Below are positions 19,272 to 27,515 of a DNA stretch of 64,000 nt, in pieces. The stretch is from an uncultured Pelagibacteraceae bacterium (lineage in GTDB: Bacteria; Pseudomonadota; Alphaproteobacteria; Pelagibacterales; Pelagibacteraceae), in NCBI GenBank assembly GCA_902561765.1, contig CACEQR010000004.1, positions 1-64,000 on the forward strand. Direction: 5' to 3'. Below the pieces are notes generated by a model. That model worked only from the letters and a program-made list of their open reading frames with translations. It had not been told where the DNA came from and searched no databases. The first letter of the stretch is position 1, and each line of letters starts with the position of its first letter. Made by a program: the position numbers and the translations under genes.

Positions 19272-20243
19272 ATGAAAATTTTAAAAACTTTGTTTTCTGT
19301 TTTATTTTCTGTCTTATTAATAGCAAATGTAAATGCTTCTGAAAAGTGGGATATGGCTTTAGCTTATGGTGCGAGTAACTTTCACTCAGCAAATGCAGCA
19401 GAATTTGCTAAAAATGTTTCAGAGAAAAGTGGAGGAAAACTTACAATAGTTACGCATCCTGGTGGATCATTATTTAAAGGTGGAGAAATCTTTAGAGCGG
19501 TAAGAACTGGTCAAGCACAGATGGGTGAAAGATTTATGTCAGCATTGGGAAAAGTTGACCCTATTCTTGAAATTGACTCACAACCTTTTTTAGCAACTTC
19601 ATATGACGATGCTATGAAACTTTATCAAGCTTCAAAGCCAGCAATCATTGAAAGTTTAAACCAAAAAGGATTAGTATTTTTATATGCTGTTCCATGGCCT
19701 GCACAAGGACTATACAGCAAAAATGAAATCAATAGTGTTTCAGATCTAGAAGGTTTAAAATTTAGAGCTTACAATTCTGCAACAATTAGAATTGCAGAGC
19801 TTACAGGTATGGCTCCAACTAAAATTGAGGCGGCTGAAATCAGTCAAGCATTTTCAACAGGGGCAGTCGAAAGTATGATTACATCACCAACAACTGGTAA
19901 AAATAGTAAAATATGGGAGAACGGTGTTAAATATTTCTATGACATCGCTGCTTGGTTCCCAAAAAATATGGTTGTTGCGCATAGAGGATCTTGGAACAAG
20001 TTAGATGCAGATACTCAACTTTTAATTAAAAGAGAAGCTGCTGCTGCAGAAGAAAAAGGCTGGATGCTTTCTAGAGTAGGAAATATTGAAGATAAAAAAG
20101 CTCTTGCTGCTGCAGGAATGGTAGTAGGCAAAGTAAATGCTGATTTAGAAAAACATTTCCAAAAAGTTGGAAAAAAAATGGCAAAAGAATGGAAGAAAAA
20201 AGCTGGCAAAACAGGTGCTAGTGTACTTGCCGCATACAAATAA
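19272..20243 (+). CDS. dctP: TRAP transporter periplasmic substrate-binding protein (DctP family)
   Basis: The 323-residue protein has a signal peptide (cleavage after VNA near residue 22) and the DctP fold: the GGSLFKGGEIFRAVRTGQAQMG stretch and the LKFRAYNSATIRIAELTGM region, where the conserved Arg binds a substrate carboxylate. Ligand is probably an organic acid, but its identity cannot be read. It has a strong ribosome site and is followed by a hairpin before the two membrane genes, fitting excess of the binding protein over the membrane subunits. Confidence 0.93.
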   Translation: MKILKTLFSVLFSVLLIANVNASEKWDMALAYGASNFHSANAAEFAKNVSEKSGGKLTIVTHPGGSLFKGGEIFRAVRTGQAQMGERFMSALGKVDPILEIDSQPFLATSYDDAMKLYQASKPAIIESLNQKGLVFLYAVPWPAQGLYSKNEINSVSDLEGLKFRAYNSATIRIAELTGMAPTKIEAAEISQAFSTGAVESMITSPTTGKNSKIWENGVKYFYDIAAWFPKNMVVAHRGSWNKLDADTQLLIKREAAAAEEKGWMLSRVGNIEDKKALAAAGMVVGKVNADLEKHFQKVGKKMAKEWKKKAGKTGASVLAAYK

Positions 20244-20254
20244 AATAAATATAA

Positions 20255-20286
20255 TAAAAAAGGCTGTTTAAAAGACAGCCTTTTTT
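20255..20286 (+). terminator. Intrinsic terminator / attenuator between dctP and dctQ
   Basis: A stem GGCTGT (20262-20267) and ACAGCC (20275-20280) with a 7-base loop is preceded by an A-run and followed by six T (20281-20286). The dctQ ATG begins at the next base. It probably stops most transcripts after dctP and stabilises the dctP mRNA 3' end; it also occupies the place where a dctQ ribosome site would be. Confidence 0.85.
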
Positions 20287-20772
20287 ATGTTACAGAAATT
20301 AAATAAATCATTAAATAGTATTTATAATTATTCAGGATATATAGCTGCAGTTTTTTTAATTCTTATTGCAGTATTTATATTAACCGGAATTGCATCTAGA
20401 ATTTTCGGTTTTTATATAAGGGGGTTAGCTGAATACTCTGGGTATTGTATGGCTGCCTCATCTTTTTTTGCTCTTTCATATACATTTATAAATGGGGGAC
20501 ATATAAGAATTACGTTATTTTTAGAAAAATCTACAGGTTTTAAAAAAAGATTTTTAGAAGTTTGGAGCTTAGTCGTCACAACAATATTCGCAGGATATAT
20601 GTCATATTATTTTATCAAAATGTTAAAAATCTCATACGAATTTGAGGAAAGAAGCGAGGGTGCTGATGAAATTTTAATATGGATACCTCAGTCTAGTGTT
20701 GCTATTGGAGCAACACTTTTTTTTATATGTGCTTTTCATCTCCTAATCTTAAAAATTTATAATAATGATTGA
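20287..20772 (+). CDS. dctQ: TRAP transporter small permease (DctQ family)
   Basis: The 161-residue protein has four membrane segments (about residues 17-35, 50-65, 88-110 and 130-155), normal for DctQ. It pairs with DctM in the inner membrane. The ATG directly follows the T-run of an intrinsic terminator, so there is no visible Shine-Dalgarno sequence; no later ATG would keep the first helix. It overlaps dctM by 8 bases. Confidence 0.9.
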   Translation: MLQKLNKSLNSIYNYSGYIAAVFLILIAVFILTGIASRIFGFYIRGLAEYSGYCMAASSFFALSYTFINGGHIRITLFLEKSTGFKKRFLEVWSLVVTTIFAGYMSYYFIKMLKISYEFEERSEGADEILIWIPQSSVAIGATLFFICAFHLLILKIYNND

Positions 20773-22075
20773 AATTTTATTAGCTATTTTTTTTATTACA
20801 GTTTTACTACTTTTTTTAAGCTCTGGAATATGGGTAGCAATAAGTATGATTGGTGTTTCTTCTATTGGAATGATTTTATTTACTTCCCGACCAGTTGGAG
20901 ATGCAATGGCCACAACAATTTGGGGTGCATCATCATCGTGGACACTTACTGCTTTACCTCTTTTTGTATGGATGGGAGAAATTTTATTCAGGACTAAATT
21001 ATCTGAAAATTTATTTGAAGGACTGGCTCCTTGGTTACAGAAACTTCCTGGAGGGTTAATACACGTTAATGTAGTTGGATGTGCATTGTTTGCCGCTATA
21101 TCTGGATCTTCAGCAGCAACAGTCGCCACTGTTGGTAAAATGTCAATTCCAGAGTTAAGAAAAAGAAAATATCCTGAAAAAATCCTACTTGGTAGTCTCG
21201 CGGGCTCAGGCACTTTAGGATTACTAATCCCTCCTTCAATTATTCTAATTATTTATGGAGTAACAGTTCAAGAGTCTATTGCTAAATTATTTATAGCAGG
21301 AATTATTCCTGGTATTATGATCGCTCTAATTTTTATGGGCTATGTAATCATTTGGTCTTTATTAAATAAAAATAAAATGCCGTTAACAGATGAAAATTTT
21401 TCATTTTTAAATAAACTTAATAAATCAAAACAATTAATACCCGTAATTTTATTAATACTAGGTGTAATTGGCTCTATTTATACTGGAATTGCAACTGCAA
21501 CTGAAGCTGCATCTTTAGGTGTCGTGGGAGCTTTAATACTCTCCTATTTTCAAAAAAGTTTGAACCTAAAAACTTTTAAGGAGTCATTACTTGGTGCAAC
21601 AAAAACCTCATGTATGATTGCATTTATATTAGCTGGAGCAACATTTTTATCACTGGCTATGGGATTTACAGGACTTCCTAGAAATCTAGCAATTTGGATT
21701 CAAAATATGGAATTATCACCATATGTTTTGATTTTTGTATTAATGATTTTTTATATAATTTTAGGGATGTTCCTTGATGGGATATCAGCTGTTGTACTTA
21801 CAATGGCAATAATTGAACCTATGATAAGGCAAGCTGGCTTTGATATGATTTGGTTTGGTATTTTTTTAGTGATAGTTGTTGAAATGGCTCAAATTACTCC
21901 ACCAGTAGGTTTTAATTTATTTGTTCTGCAAGGTATGGCTAATAAAGATATGGGATACATTGCAAAGAGTGCTTTTCCATTATTTTTGTTAATGATATTT
22001 GCAGTGCTACTAATTGTGTTGTTTCCACAAATAGCTCTATGGATGCCAGAGCAAATGATTCAAAATATAAACTAA
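20765..22075 (+). CDS. dctM: TRAP transporter large permease (DctM family)
   Basis: The 436-residue protein has about 12 membrane segments and carries the sodium-coupled transport path of the TRAP system. Family features include SGSSAATVATVGKMSIPEL near residue 117 and the LIPPSIILIIYG segment near residue 157, plus AEITPPVGFNLFVLQG-like VVEMAQITPPVGFN near the C-terminus. It overlaps dctQ at the start and the convergent TPR gene at the stop by 4 bases. Confidence 0.95.
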   Translation: MIEILLAIFFITVLLLFLSSGIWVAISMIGVSSIGMILFTSRPVGDAMATTIWGASSSWTLTALPLFVWMGEILFRTKLSENLFEGLAPWLQKLPGGLIHVNVVGCALFAAISGSSAATVATVGKMSIPELRKRKYPEKILLGSLAGSGTLGLLIPPSIILIIYGVTVQESIAKLFIAGIIPGIMIALIFMGYVIIWSLLNKNKMPLTDENFSFLNKLNKSKQLIPVILLILGVIGSIYTGIATATEAASLGVVGALILSYFQKSLNLKTFKESLLGATKTSCMIAFILAGATFLSLAMGFTGLPRNLAIWIQNMELSPYVLIFVLMIFYIILGMFLDGISAVVLTMAIIEPMIRQAGFDMIWFGIFLVIVVEMAQITPPVGFNLFVLQGMANKDMGYIAKSAFPLFLLMIFAVLLIVLFPQIALWMPEQMIQNIN

Positions 22076-22557
22076 TATTTTGATTTTTTTGTTCCGTCGA
22101 TGATTTCTTTTAACTCTTGATATTCTTCGCAATTACAACTTTTTAAAATTTCTAATCTTTCCTTGGCTAAATTTATTCTATCAGTAACAACATATAATTC
22201 TCCTAAGTACTCATTAATACCAACATGTTTTGGATCAACTTGCAAACCGAGTAAGTAGTATTTTTCTCCAGTCTCAAAATCTCCAAGTTTTCTAGTTGTA
22301 AAACCTAAATAATTTAAAGTATCAGCTTGTAGGGGTTTTTTTTTATCTAATTCTAATAAAATCTTTTGAGCCTTTTTGTATCTTTTTAAAGCCTTATCCA
22401 TTTTATCTTTTGACTCATATTTTTTTGCAGCTTCAATCAATTTTACTGCATTTTTATAACTTGGTTTCTTATCTGATGAGCTTGTTCCTGCGCTAAAAGC
22501 CTGAGCAGTTAAGCTTAAAAGCAAAGCTAATGTTAAAAATAATTTATTAATTTTCAT
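22072..22557 (-). CDS. Exported TPR-repeat protein
   Basis: The 161-residue protein has a signal peptide (hydrophobic 6-20, cleavage near AFSA at residue 22-23) and about three TPR units, clearest in KPLQADTLNYLGFTTRKLG and VGINEYLGELYVVTDR. A Cys pair (SCNCEE) lies near residue 145. It is read from the pxpA transcript, whose stop overlaps this start by 4 bases (ATGA). A protein-protein scaffold in the periplasm is likely; the partner is unknown. Confidence 0.7.
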   Translation of the reverse strand: MKINKLFLTLALLLSLTAQAFSAGTSSSDKKPSYKNAVKLIEAAKKYESKDKMDKALKRYKKAQKILLELDKKKPLQADTLNYLGFTTRKLGDFETGEKYYLLGLQVDPKHVGINEYLGELYVVTDRINLAKERLEILKSCNCEEYQELKEIIDGTKKSKY

Positions 22558-23327
22558 AAAAATTTACTCATTTTATTTAAGGGTTTTAAACTTAAATTAT
22601 TCTCCAATAAATTTTTTTTTACAAACATAGCAGTATCTAATGAGCTTTTATTATCTCCATGTATGCAGACAGAGTCAATTTCACAAGGTATTTGTTTACC
22701 ACTGTGACAATTAAGGGTTTGGTTTTTGACCATGCTCAAAACGTGTTTTTTAGCTTGGTTAGGATCTGTAATTAAAGCATGATTTTTGGTTCTTGAAACC
22801 AGTGTTCCGTCATCCTCGTAATTTCTATCTGCAAATATTTCACACGCAATTTTCATATTCAGTTTCTTTGCTGCTATTTCCATTTTAGAACCAGTGGGTA
22901 CTAAATAAATAATGTCTTTATCGATCTTATATATTGCTTTAGCTAATGTTGTTGCCAATTCTAAATCCTCACACGCCATATTATTCAATGCACCATGCGG
23001 TTTTATATGTGAAACATTTTCTCCTTGTAGATTAGCTATGTTTTGTAATATCTCATATTGATCAGTAATTAGTTTGGTAATTTCACTAGTTGAAAGGTTC
23101 ATTCTTTTTCGTCCAAAATTCTCAGGATCATTAAACGATGGATGTGCTCCAATACTAACATTGTTTGCTTTAGAAATTTTAACCACTTCTTTCATTGTTT
23201 GTTCGTCACCTGCGTGGTAACCACAAGCTATGTTAGCAGAATTAACAATTTTTAGCAGCTCTGGATCATTTTCATTTGAATGATGCTTAGATTTTTCGCC
23301 TAAATCACAATTTAAATTAATTTCCAT
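22554..23327 (-). CDS. pxpA: 5-oxoprolinase subunit A (LamB/YcsF family)
   Basis: PxpA with PxpB and PxpC opens 5-oxoproline to glutamate using ATP. The 257-residue form from the ATG at 23327 begins MEINLNCDLGE, the conserved family N-terminus; a start at 23351 would add eight residues and is less likely. Also seen: NIACGYHAGD, IGAHPSFNDPENFGR and HIKPHGALNN, all hallmark motifs. Unusually, it is divergent from pxpBC, with only 27 bases between the starts, instead of being in one operon. Confidence 0.93.
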   Translation of the reverse strand: MEINLNCDLGEKSKHHSNENDPELLKIVNSANIACGYHAGDEQTMKEVVKISKANNVSIGAHPSFNDPENFGRKRMNLSTSEITKLITDQYEILQNIANLQGENVSHIKPHGALNNMACEDLELATTLAKAIYKIDKDIIYLVPTGSKMEIAAKKLNMKIACEIFADRNYEDDGTLVSRTKNHALITDPNQAKKHVLSMVKNQTLNCHSGKQIPCEIDSVCIHGDNKSSLDTAMFVKKNLLENNLSLKPLNKMSKFL

Positions 23328-23354
23328 AGTTAATAGCTTAAAGTATAACATGAC

Positions 23355-24029
23355 ATGATTAAAAATATATCAAATCTTGGTGACGCAGCTTTGTACTGTG
23401 ATTTTGGTAATGAAGTAAATAAATCAATAAATTCAAAAGTAATAAAATATTTTAAAGCCATTAAAGAAAAAAAATTTGAAGGGATAAATAATTTAACACC
23501 TTCGTACAATAAATTAATAATTTCTTATGATCTAAAAAAAATAAATTTTAAAGAAGTTAAAAAATTTGTAGAAAACATTAATATTGAAGACTCAGAAAAA
23601 ACAAATTCTAAAAAATTGGAAATACCAGTTTGTTGTCACGAAAATTTCTCCATGGATATTAAAAGATTGGAAGAAATATTAAAATTAAGTAGAGAAAAAA
23701 TTTTAGAGAATTTTTTAAATAAGGAATATTTCTGTTACATGACAGGTTTCATTGCTGGCATGCCTTTTCTTGGTGATTTAGATGAGAATATGCGAGCGCA
23801 ACGTTTAGAAACTCCAAGAGTAAAAGTGCCTAAGGGGTCTGTTGCGTTAACCGAGCAATTCGCAAATATTTATACATTTGAAAGTCCTGGTGGATGGAAT
23901 ATTTTAGGAAACACGCCTTTGAAAGTTTTTGATAGCTCAAAAGAAGATAAACCAAATCTAATTAACCCAGGAGATACAGTAATTTTTAAAGAAATTACTT
24001 TAGATCATTATAAAAATTTTAATGAGTAA
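23355..24029 (+). CDS. pxpB: 5-oxoprolinase subunit B (KipI family)
   Basis: The 224-residue protein carries the cyclophilin-like KipI fold, with the GFIAGMPFLGDLD motif near residue 131 and the SPGGWNILGNTP motif near residue 180 that mark the family. It forms a complex with PxpC. Its stop lies inside the start of pxpC (8-base overlap), giving translational coupling. Start ATG at 23355 is the first possible and gives the expected N-terminus. Confidence 0.92.
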   Translation: MIKNISNLGDAALYCDFGNEVNKSINSKVIKYFKAIKEKKFEGINNLTPSYNKLIISYDLKKINFKEVKKFVENINIEDSEKTNSKKLEIPVCCHENFSMDIKRLEEILKLSREKILENFLNKEYFCYMTGFIAGMPFLGDLDENMRAQRLETPRVKVPKGSVALTEQFANIYTFESPGGWNILGNTPLKVFDSSKEDKPNLINPGDTVIFKEITLDHYKNFNE

Positions 24030-24966
24030 TAATTATTTAGATATAATCAGACCTGGAATTAATACTACCTTTCAAGACAAAGGTAGGAACCATCTATATC
24101 ATATTGGTATCCCCTTTAGTGGTGCTATGGATAACAGGAATTATCTTATAGCCAACAAACTTGTTAACAATAAATTAGATGCTGCAGTTATAGAGTTTGC
24201 TTATCAAGGACCTTATATAAAATATACGGGAGAAAAAATTAATTTTGCTGTTACTGGAGATGTAATTTTTACAATTAAAAAAAAAGATACTAAAATTGAG
24301 GGCAATTGCTATCAAAGCTATCAAATTGAACGTGGAGATGAGATAAATATCATTTCTACAAATAAATCAGTTTATGGATATTTAGCATTAGGTGGAGAAC
24401 TAGATTTAAAATTTCAATGGAATAGTTGTTCTATAAATACGAAAGCAAATATTGGATCTAATGATGGAAAAAAATTAGAAGCAGGACAGAGAATTAATTT
24501 TAAAAAAATAAATTCAAATAAAGATATAAAAAAAACTAATTATATAAATACAAAAATAGAAAATATTAGGGTGATGAAGGGTACAAATTTTGATTATTTT
24601 TCAGAGCATGGAAAACAAATATTTTATGAAAAAGAATTTATTGTTTCAAAACTTTCAGACAGAATGGGCATGAGACTTGAGGGTCCTAAAATAGAGAATA
24701 TAGTAAATACCAATATTAAATCAGAGGGATTAATCAAAGGTGTTATTCAGGTACCTGCTGATGGCAATCCAATAATAATGCTTTCAGATCATGGAACTGT
24801 TGGTGGCTATCCAAAAATTGGTGCAGTCGCAAGTGTTGATTATGATCGATTAGTACAAATGGCACCAGGATCAAAAATAAAATTTAAAGAGATTAATTTA
24901 TCTGATGCAGAGACTCTATTTAAGTTATATGAAATTGAAACTCAAATTTTACTTTCACAAATTTAA
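24022..24966 (+). CDS. pxpC: 5-oxoprolinase subunit C (KipA family)
   Basis: The 314-residue protein is the biotin-dependent carboxylase-like (AHS2) partner of PxpB. Family motifs: PGINTTFQDKGR at the N-terminus, GIPFSGAMD near residue 30, and the SDHGTVGGYPKIGAV motif near residue 255. It completes the 5-oxoprolinase set, so the cell can recycle spontaneous pyroglutamate. It overlaps pxpB and shares one base with the DMT permease start (TAATG). Confidence 0.93.
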   Translation: MSNNYLDIIRPGINTTFQDKGRNHLYHIGIPFSGAMDNRNYLIANKLVNNKLDAAVIEFAYQGPYIKYTGEKINFAVTGDVIFTIKKKDTKIEGNCYQSYQIERGDEINIISTNKSVYGYLALGGELDLKFQWNSCSINTKANIGSNDGKKLEAGQRINFKKINSNKDIKKTNYINTKIENIRVMKGTNFDYFSEHGKQIFYEKEFIVSKLSDRMGMRLEGPKIENIVNTNIKSEGLIKGVIQVPADGNPIIMLSDHGTVGGYPKIGAVASVDYDRLVQMAPGSKIKFKEINLSDAETLFKLYEIETQILLSQI

Positions 24967-25838
24967 TGAATTTTTTATCAAAAATACCAGGACCTTTTTT
25001 AGTTTTTTTGGGAGCATGTGCGCTAAGTTTTGGTGGTTTAATAGTAAAATCTTTTGAAGGATCAACCCTTTGGCAAATATTATTTTGGAGATCACTTTTC
25101 TTTATTGGTGTAATTTCAATTTTTTTAATATTTACTTACAAAGGAAAAATTTTCAGTGCTCTGTATAAATCTGGTTTCCCAGGTTTAATTGGAGGTATAA
25201 TTTTATCCATTGGATTTGCTAGCTATGTATTTGCTATGTATGAAACAACAGTAGCTAACGCAAACTTTATAATACAAACTCAAGCTTTGTTTTTAGCAAT
25301 TTTTGGTTATGTATTTTTAAAAGAAAAAATTTCAAAAATTACATTAACTTGCATCATTACAGCAGTAATTGGTATTATATTGATGTTAGGAAGTTCACTA
25401 ACACCAGGTCAAATGACTGGAAATTTGGTTGCATTCATTATGCCAATATCATTTGCGATTTTAATATTAATTGTTAGAAAATATCCTAAAGTTGACATGA
25501 TACCTTTGCAACTTGTTGCTGGAATATTTGCAACATTAATAGGTTTGTTTATGTCGCCAAGCATCATTGTTTCATCAAGTGATATTTTTTTAGGTTTCAT
25601 AGCAGGTTTTTTTCAAGTCGGACTTGGATTCATTCTGATAACAATAGGTGCAAGATCAACTCCTTCAGCAATTGTTGGTATTATTATGCTTACTGAGGCA
25701 GTTCTAGGACCTTTTTGGGCGTGGATGTTTGTTAATGAAATCCCACCAATTATTGTATTAATTGGAGGTGCTGTTGTTATAACAGCCGTAGTAACGCAGT
25801 TTTTATCAACATTAATTGTTCAAAAGTTAGCTAAATAA
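24966..25838 (+). CDS. DMT-superfamily (EamA) permease
   Basis: The 290-residue protein has ten membrane segments in two EamA halves, including the YETTVANANFIIQTQALFLAIFGY-type loop at the end of the first half. EamA proteins export or import amino acids and other metabolites; the specificity is not predictable. It is last in the pxpBC transcript, so a link to oxoproline or glutamate is possible but not shown. It ends ahead of the gcv promoter and riboswitch. Confidence 0.85.
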   Translation: MNFLSKIPGPFLVFLGACALSFGGLIVKSFEGSTLWQILFWRSLFFIGVISIFLIFTYKGKIFSALYKSGFPGLIGGIILSIGFASYVFAMYETTVANANFIIQTQALFLAIFGYVFLKEKISKITLTCIITAVIGIILMLGSSLTPGQMTGNLVAFIMPISFAILILIVRKYPKVDMIPLQLVAGIFATLIGLFMSPSIIVSSSDIFLGFIAGFFQVGLGFILITIGARSTPSAIVGIIMLTEAVLGPFWAWMFVNEIPPIIVLIGGAVVITAVVTQFLSTLIVQKLAK

Positions 25839-25840
25839 AT

Positions 25841-25870
25841 TTCACATTTAAACTCTAAATGTGTTATAAA
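25841..25870 (+). promoter_or_regulatory. Promoter of the gcv operon with internal palindrome
   Basis: TTCACA (25841-25846, -35-like, 5 of 6) and TATAAA (25865-25870, -10-like) are 18 bases apart. Transcription would start near 25877, the first pairing base of aptamer 1. The perfect inverted repeat CACATTTA-N5-TAAATGTG (25843-25863) fills the spacer and could be an operator. Confidence 0.6.
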
Positions 25871-25874
25871 TATT

Positions 25875-26031
25875 TATACGGGAGAGACTACTATTGTAGA
25901 GCCGAAGGAGCAACCACCCCGGAAACTCTCAGGCAAAAGGACCGTACATATTAACTCTGGAAAGAGAATTATTCTCGCCGAAGGAGCAAATCTCTCAGGC
26001 ACCAAGACAGAGGGGGCAAATAAGAGTTAAT
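25875..26031 (+). ncRNA. Tandem glycine riboswitch upstream of gcvT
   Basis: Two glycine aptamers in series are recognised by GGAGAGAC...GCCGAAGGAGCAA...ACTCTCAGGCAAAAGGACCG (aptamer 1, P1 TACGG 25877-25881 with CCGTA 25942-25946) and GCCGAAGGAGCAA...CTCTCAGGCACCAAGACAGAG (aptamer 2, P1 CTCTG 25955-25959 with CAGAG 26008-26012). TTAACTCT (25951-25958) is also fully complementary to AGAGTTAA (26023-26030), which covers the gcvT ribosome site. The two pairings exclude each other, pointing to a translational ON switch for glycine. Confidence 0.96.
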
Positions 26032-27135
26032 ATGGAAATAAAAAAAACATCACTAAATAAACTTCATCAAAGTAATAACGCTAAGTTTGTGGAGTTTGCT
26101 GGATATGAAATGCCTATTCAGTATAGCAAAGGTATTATTGAAGAGCATAAATTCACAAGATCACATTCTGGAATATTTGATGTATCTCATATGGGCCAAT
26201 TATTCATATATGGTGATGAAAGCTTAACAGAGGAATTAGAAAAAATATTTCCATTAGATTTAAAAAATTTAAAACAAAACTGCTCTAAGTATAGTTTTTT
26301 AATGAATGAAGATGCTGGAATTTATGATGATTTAATCATTACTAAAATTGAGGAAGGATATTTAATTATCCTAAATGCTGCATGCAAAGATAAAGATTTT
26401 GAGATTTTATCTAATTTACTAAGTTCAAAATTTAAAATGAATTTAGATAACAATAGATCTTTAATAGCAATTCAAGGACCTAAGTCTGTTGAAATTTTAA
26501 ATTCAATTATAAATGGGGTTGATCAACTTAATTTTATGACAGGAAATTGGTTCGACTCTGATAATCAAAAATTATTTGTCACACGATCTGGTTATACAGG
26601 GGAAGATGGATTTGAAATTTCAATTTCTAACGATAAAGCTGAAAAATTCGTTGAAAATTTAATAGAAAAGGGAGCACAACTTATAGGACTTGGGGCAAGA
26701 GATACCTTGAGATTAGAAGCTGGATTATGTTTATATGGTCACGAATTAGATATTAATAAAACACCAGTTGAGGCAAACCTTAGATGGGCAATCTCAAAAT
26801 CTAGATTATCAAATGGAGGTTTTATTGGATCAAAAAAAATTATGAACCAAATTCAAGATGGAGCTAGCCAAATAAGAGTAGGGATAAAGCCTGAAGGTAG
26901 AGTGATTGCAAGAGAAAAAACTAAAATATTTAATGATACTGATAAACAAATTGGTGAGATAACTAGTGGAACCTTTGGACCAAGTGTAAAGGGTCCTATA
27001 GCGATGGGTTATGTTGATAAGGAGTTTTCAAAAATTGATACTAAAATTTTGCTTGAAGTAAGAGGGAAAAAACATCCAGCAAATGTTTGTGAATTACCAT
27101 TTTATAAAAAAAATTATGTGATAGGAGTTAATTAA
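26032..27135 (+). CDS. gcvT: Glycine cleavage system T protein (aminomethyltransferase)
   Basis: GcvT moves the methylene group from aminomethyl-lipoyl GcvH to tetrahydrofolate, releasing ammonia. The 367-residue protein has the [11 protein letters not shown]-like region ([11 protein letters not shown] near residue 45), the folate-site region [11 protein letters not shown] near residue 187 and [13 protein letters not shown] near 225. It is first in the operon and directly under the glycine riboswitch. Its stop shares one base with the gcvH start. Confidence 0.97.
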   Translation: MEIKKTSLNKLHQSNNAKFVEFAGYEMPIQYSKGIIEEHKFTRSHSGIFDVSHMGQLFIYGDESLTEELEKIFPLDLKNLKQNCSKYSFLMNEDAGIYDDLIITKIEEGYLIILNAACKDKDFEILSNLLSSKFKMNLDNNRSLIAIQGPKSVEILNSIINGVDQLNFMTGNWFDSDNQKLFVTRSGYTGEDGFEISISNDKAEKFVENLIEKGAQLIGLGARDTLRLEAGLCLYGHELDINKTPVEANLRWAISKSRLSNGGFIGSKKIMNQIQDGASQIRVGIKPEGRVIAREKTKIFNDTDKQIGEITSGTFGPSVKGPIAMGYVDKEFSKIDTKILLEVRGKKHPANVCELPFYKKNYVIGVN

Positions 27136-27515
27136 TGAGTGAAGTAAAATTTTCTAAAGAACATGAGTGGATTACTTTAGATGGAGATGTAGCCACAATA
27201 GGAATTACAAAACATGCAACAGAAATGCTTGGCGACATAGTTTTTGCAGAACTTCCTGAAAAAGGATCTAATGTTGAAAAAGATGGTACTGCAGGAGTAG
27301 TAGAATCTACGAAAGCTGCAAGTGATGTTTATACTCCAGTTAGTGGTGAAGTAGTAGATATTAACCAAGCTATTGTAGATGATCCTTCTAAAATTAATGA
27401 TGATCCAGAGGGTTCAGCATGGTTTTTTAAACTTAAAATGAAAGATCAATCTGAAATGGATAATCTTATGAACAAAGAAGAATATGATAAATTTGCAAAG
27501 GAGAGTGCTAGCTAA
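27135..27515 (+). CDS. gcvH: Glycine cleavage system H protein
   Basis: The 126-residue lipoyl carrier shuttles the aminomethyl group among P, T and L proteins. The lipoylated residue is Lys60 in [14 protein letters not shown]. The N-terminal FSKEHEWI and the C-terminal GSAWFFKLK motifs are typical. It overlaps gcvT and gcvP by one base each, so the three are tightly coupled. The L protein (lipoamide dehydrogenase) is not in the window. Confidence 0.98.
   Translation: MSEVKFSKEHEWITLDGDVATIGITKHATEMLGDIVFAELPEKGSNVEKDGTAGVVESTKAASDVYTPVSGEVVDINQAIVDDPSKINDDPEGSAWFFKLKMKDQSEMDNLMNKEEYDKFAKESAS

Noticed and set aside
20749-21213. Minus-strand frame opposite dctM
   Set aside because: Shadow of the dctM reading frame; dctM motifs are clear.
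23328-23351. Upstream start for pxpA
   Set aside because: The family N-terminus is MxINLNCDLGE, matching the ATG at 23327.
25843-25863. Hairpin as an intrinsic terminator of the upstream permease gene
   Set aside because: No T-run follows and it overlaps well-placed promoter elements of the gcv operon.
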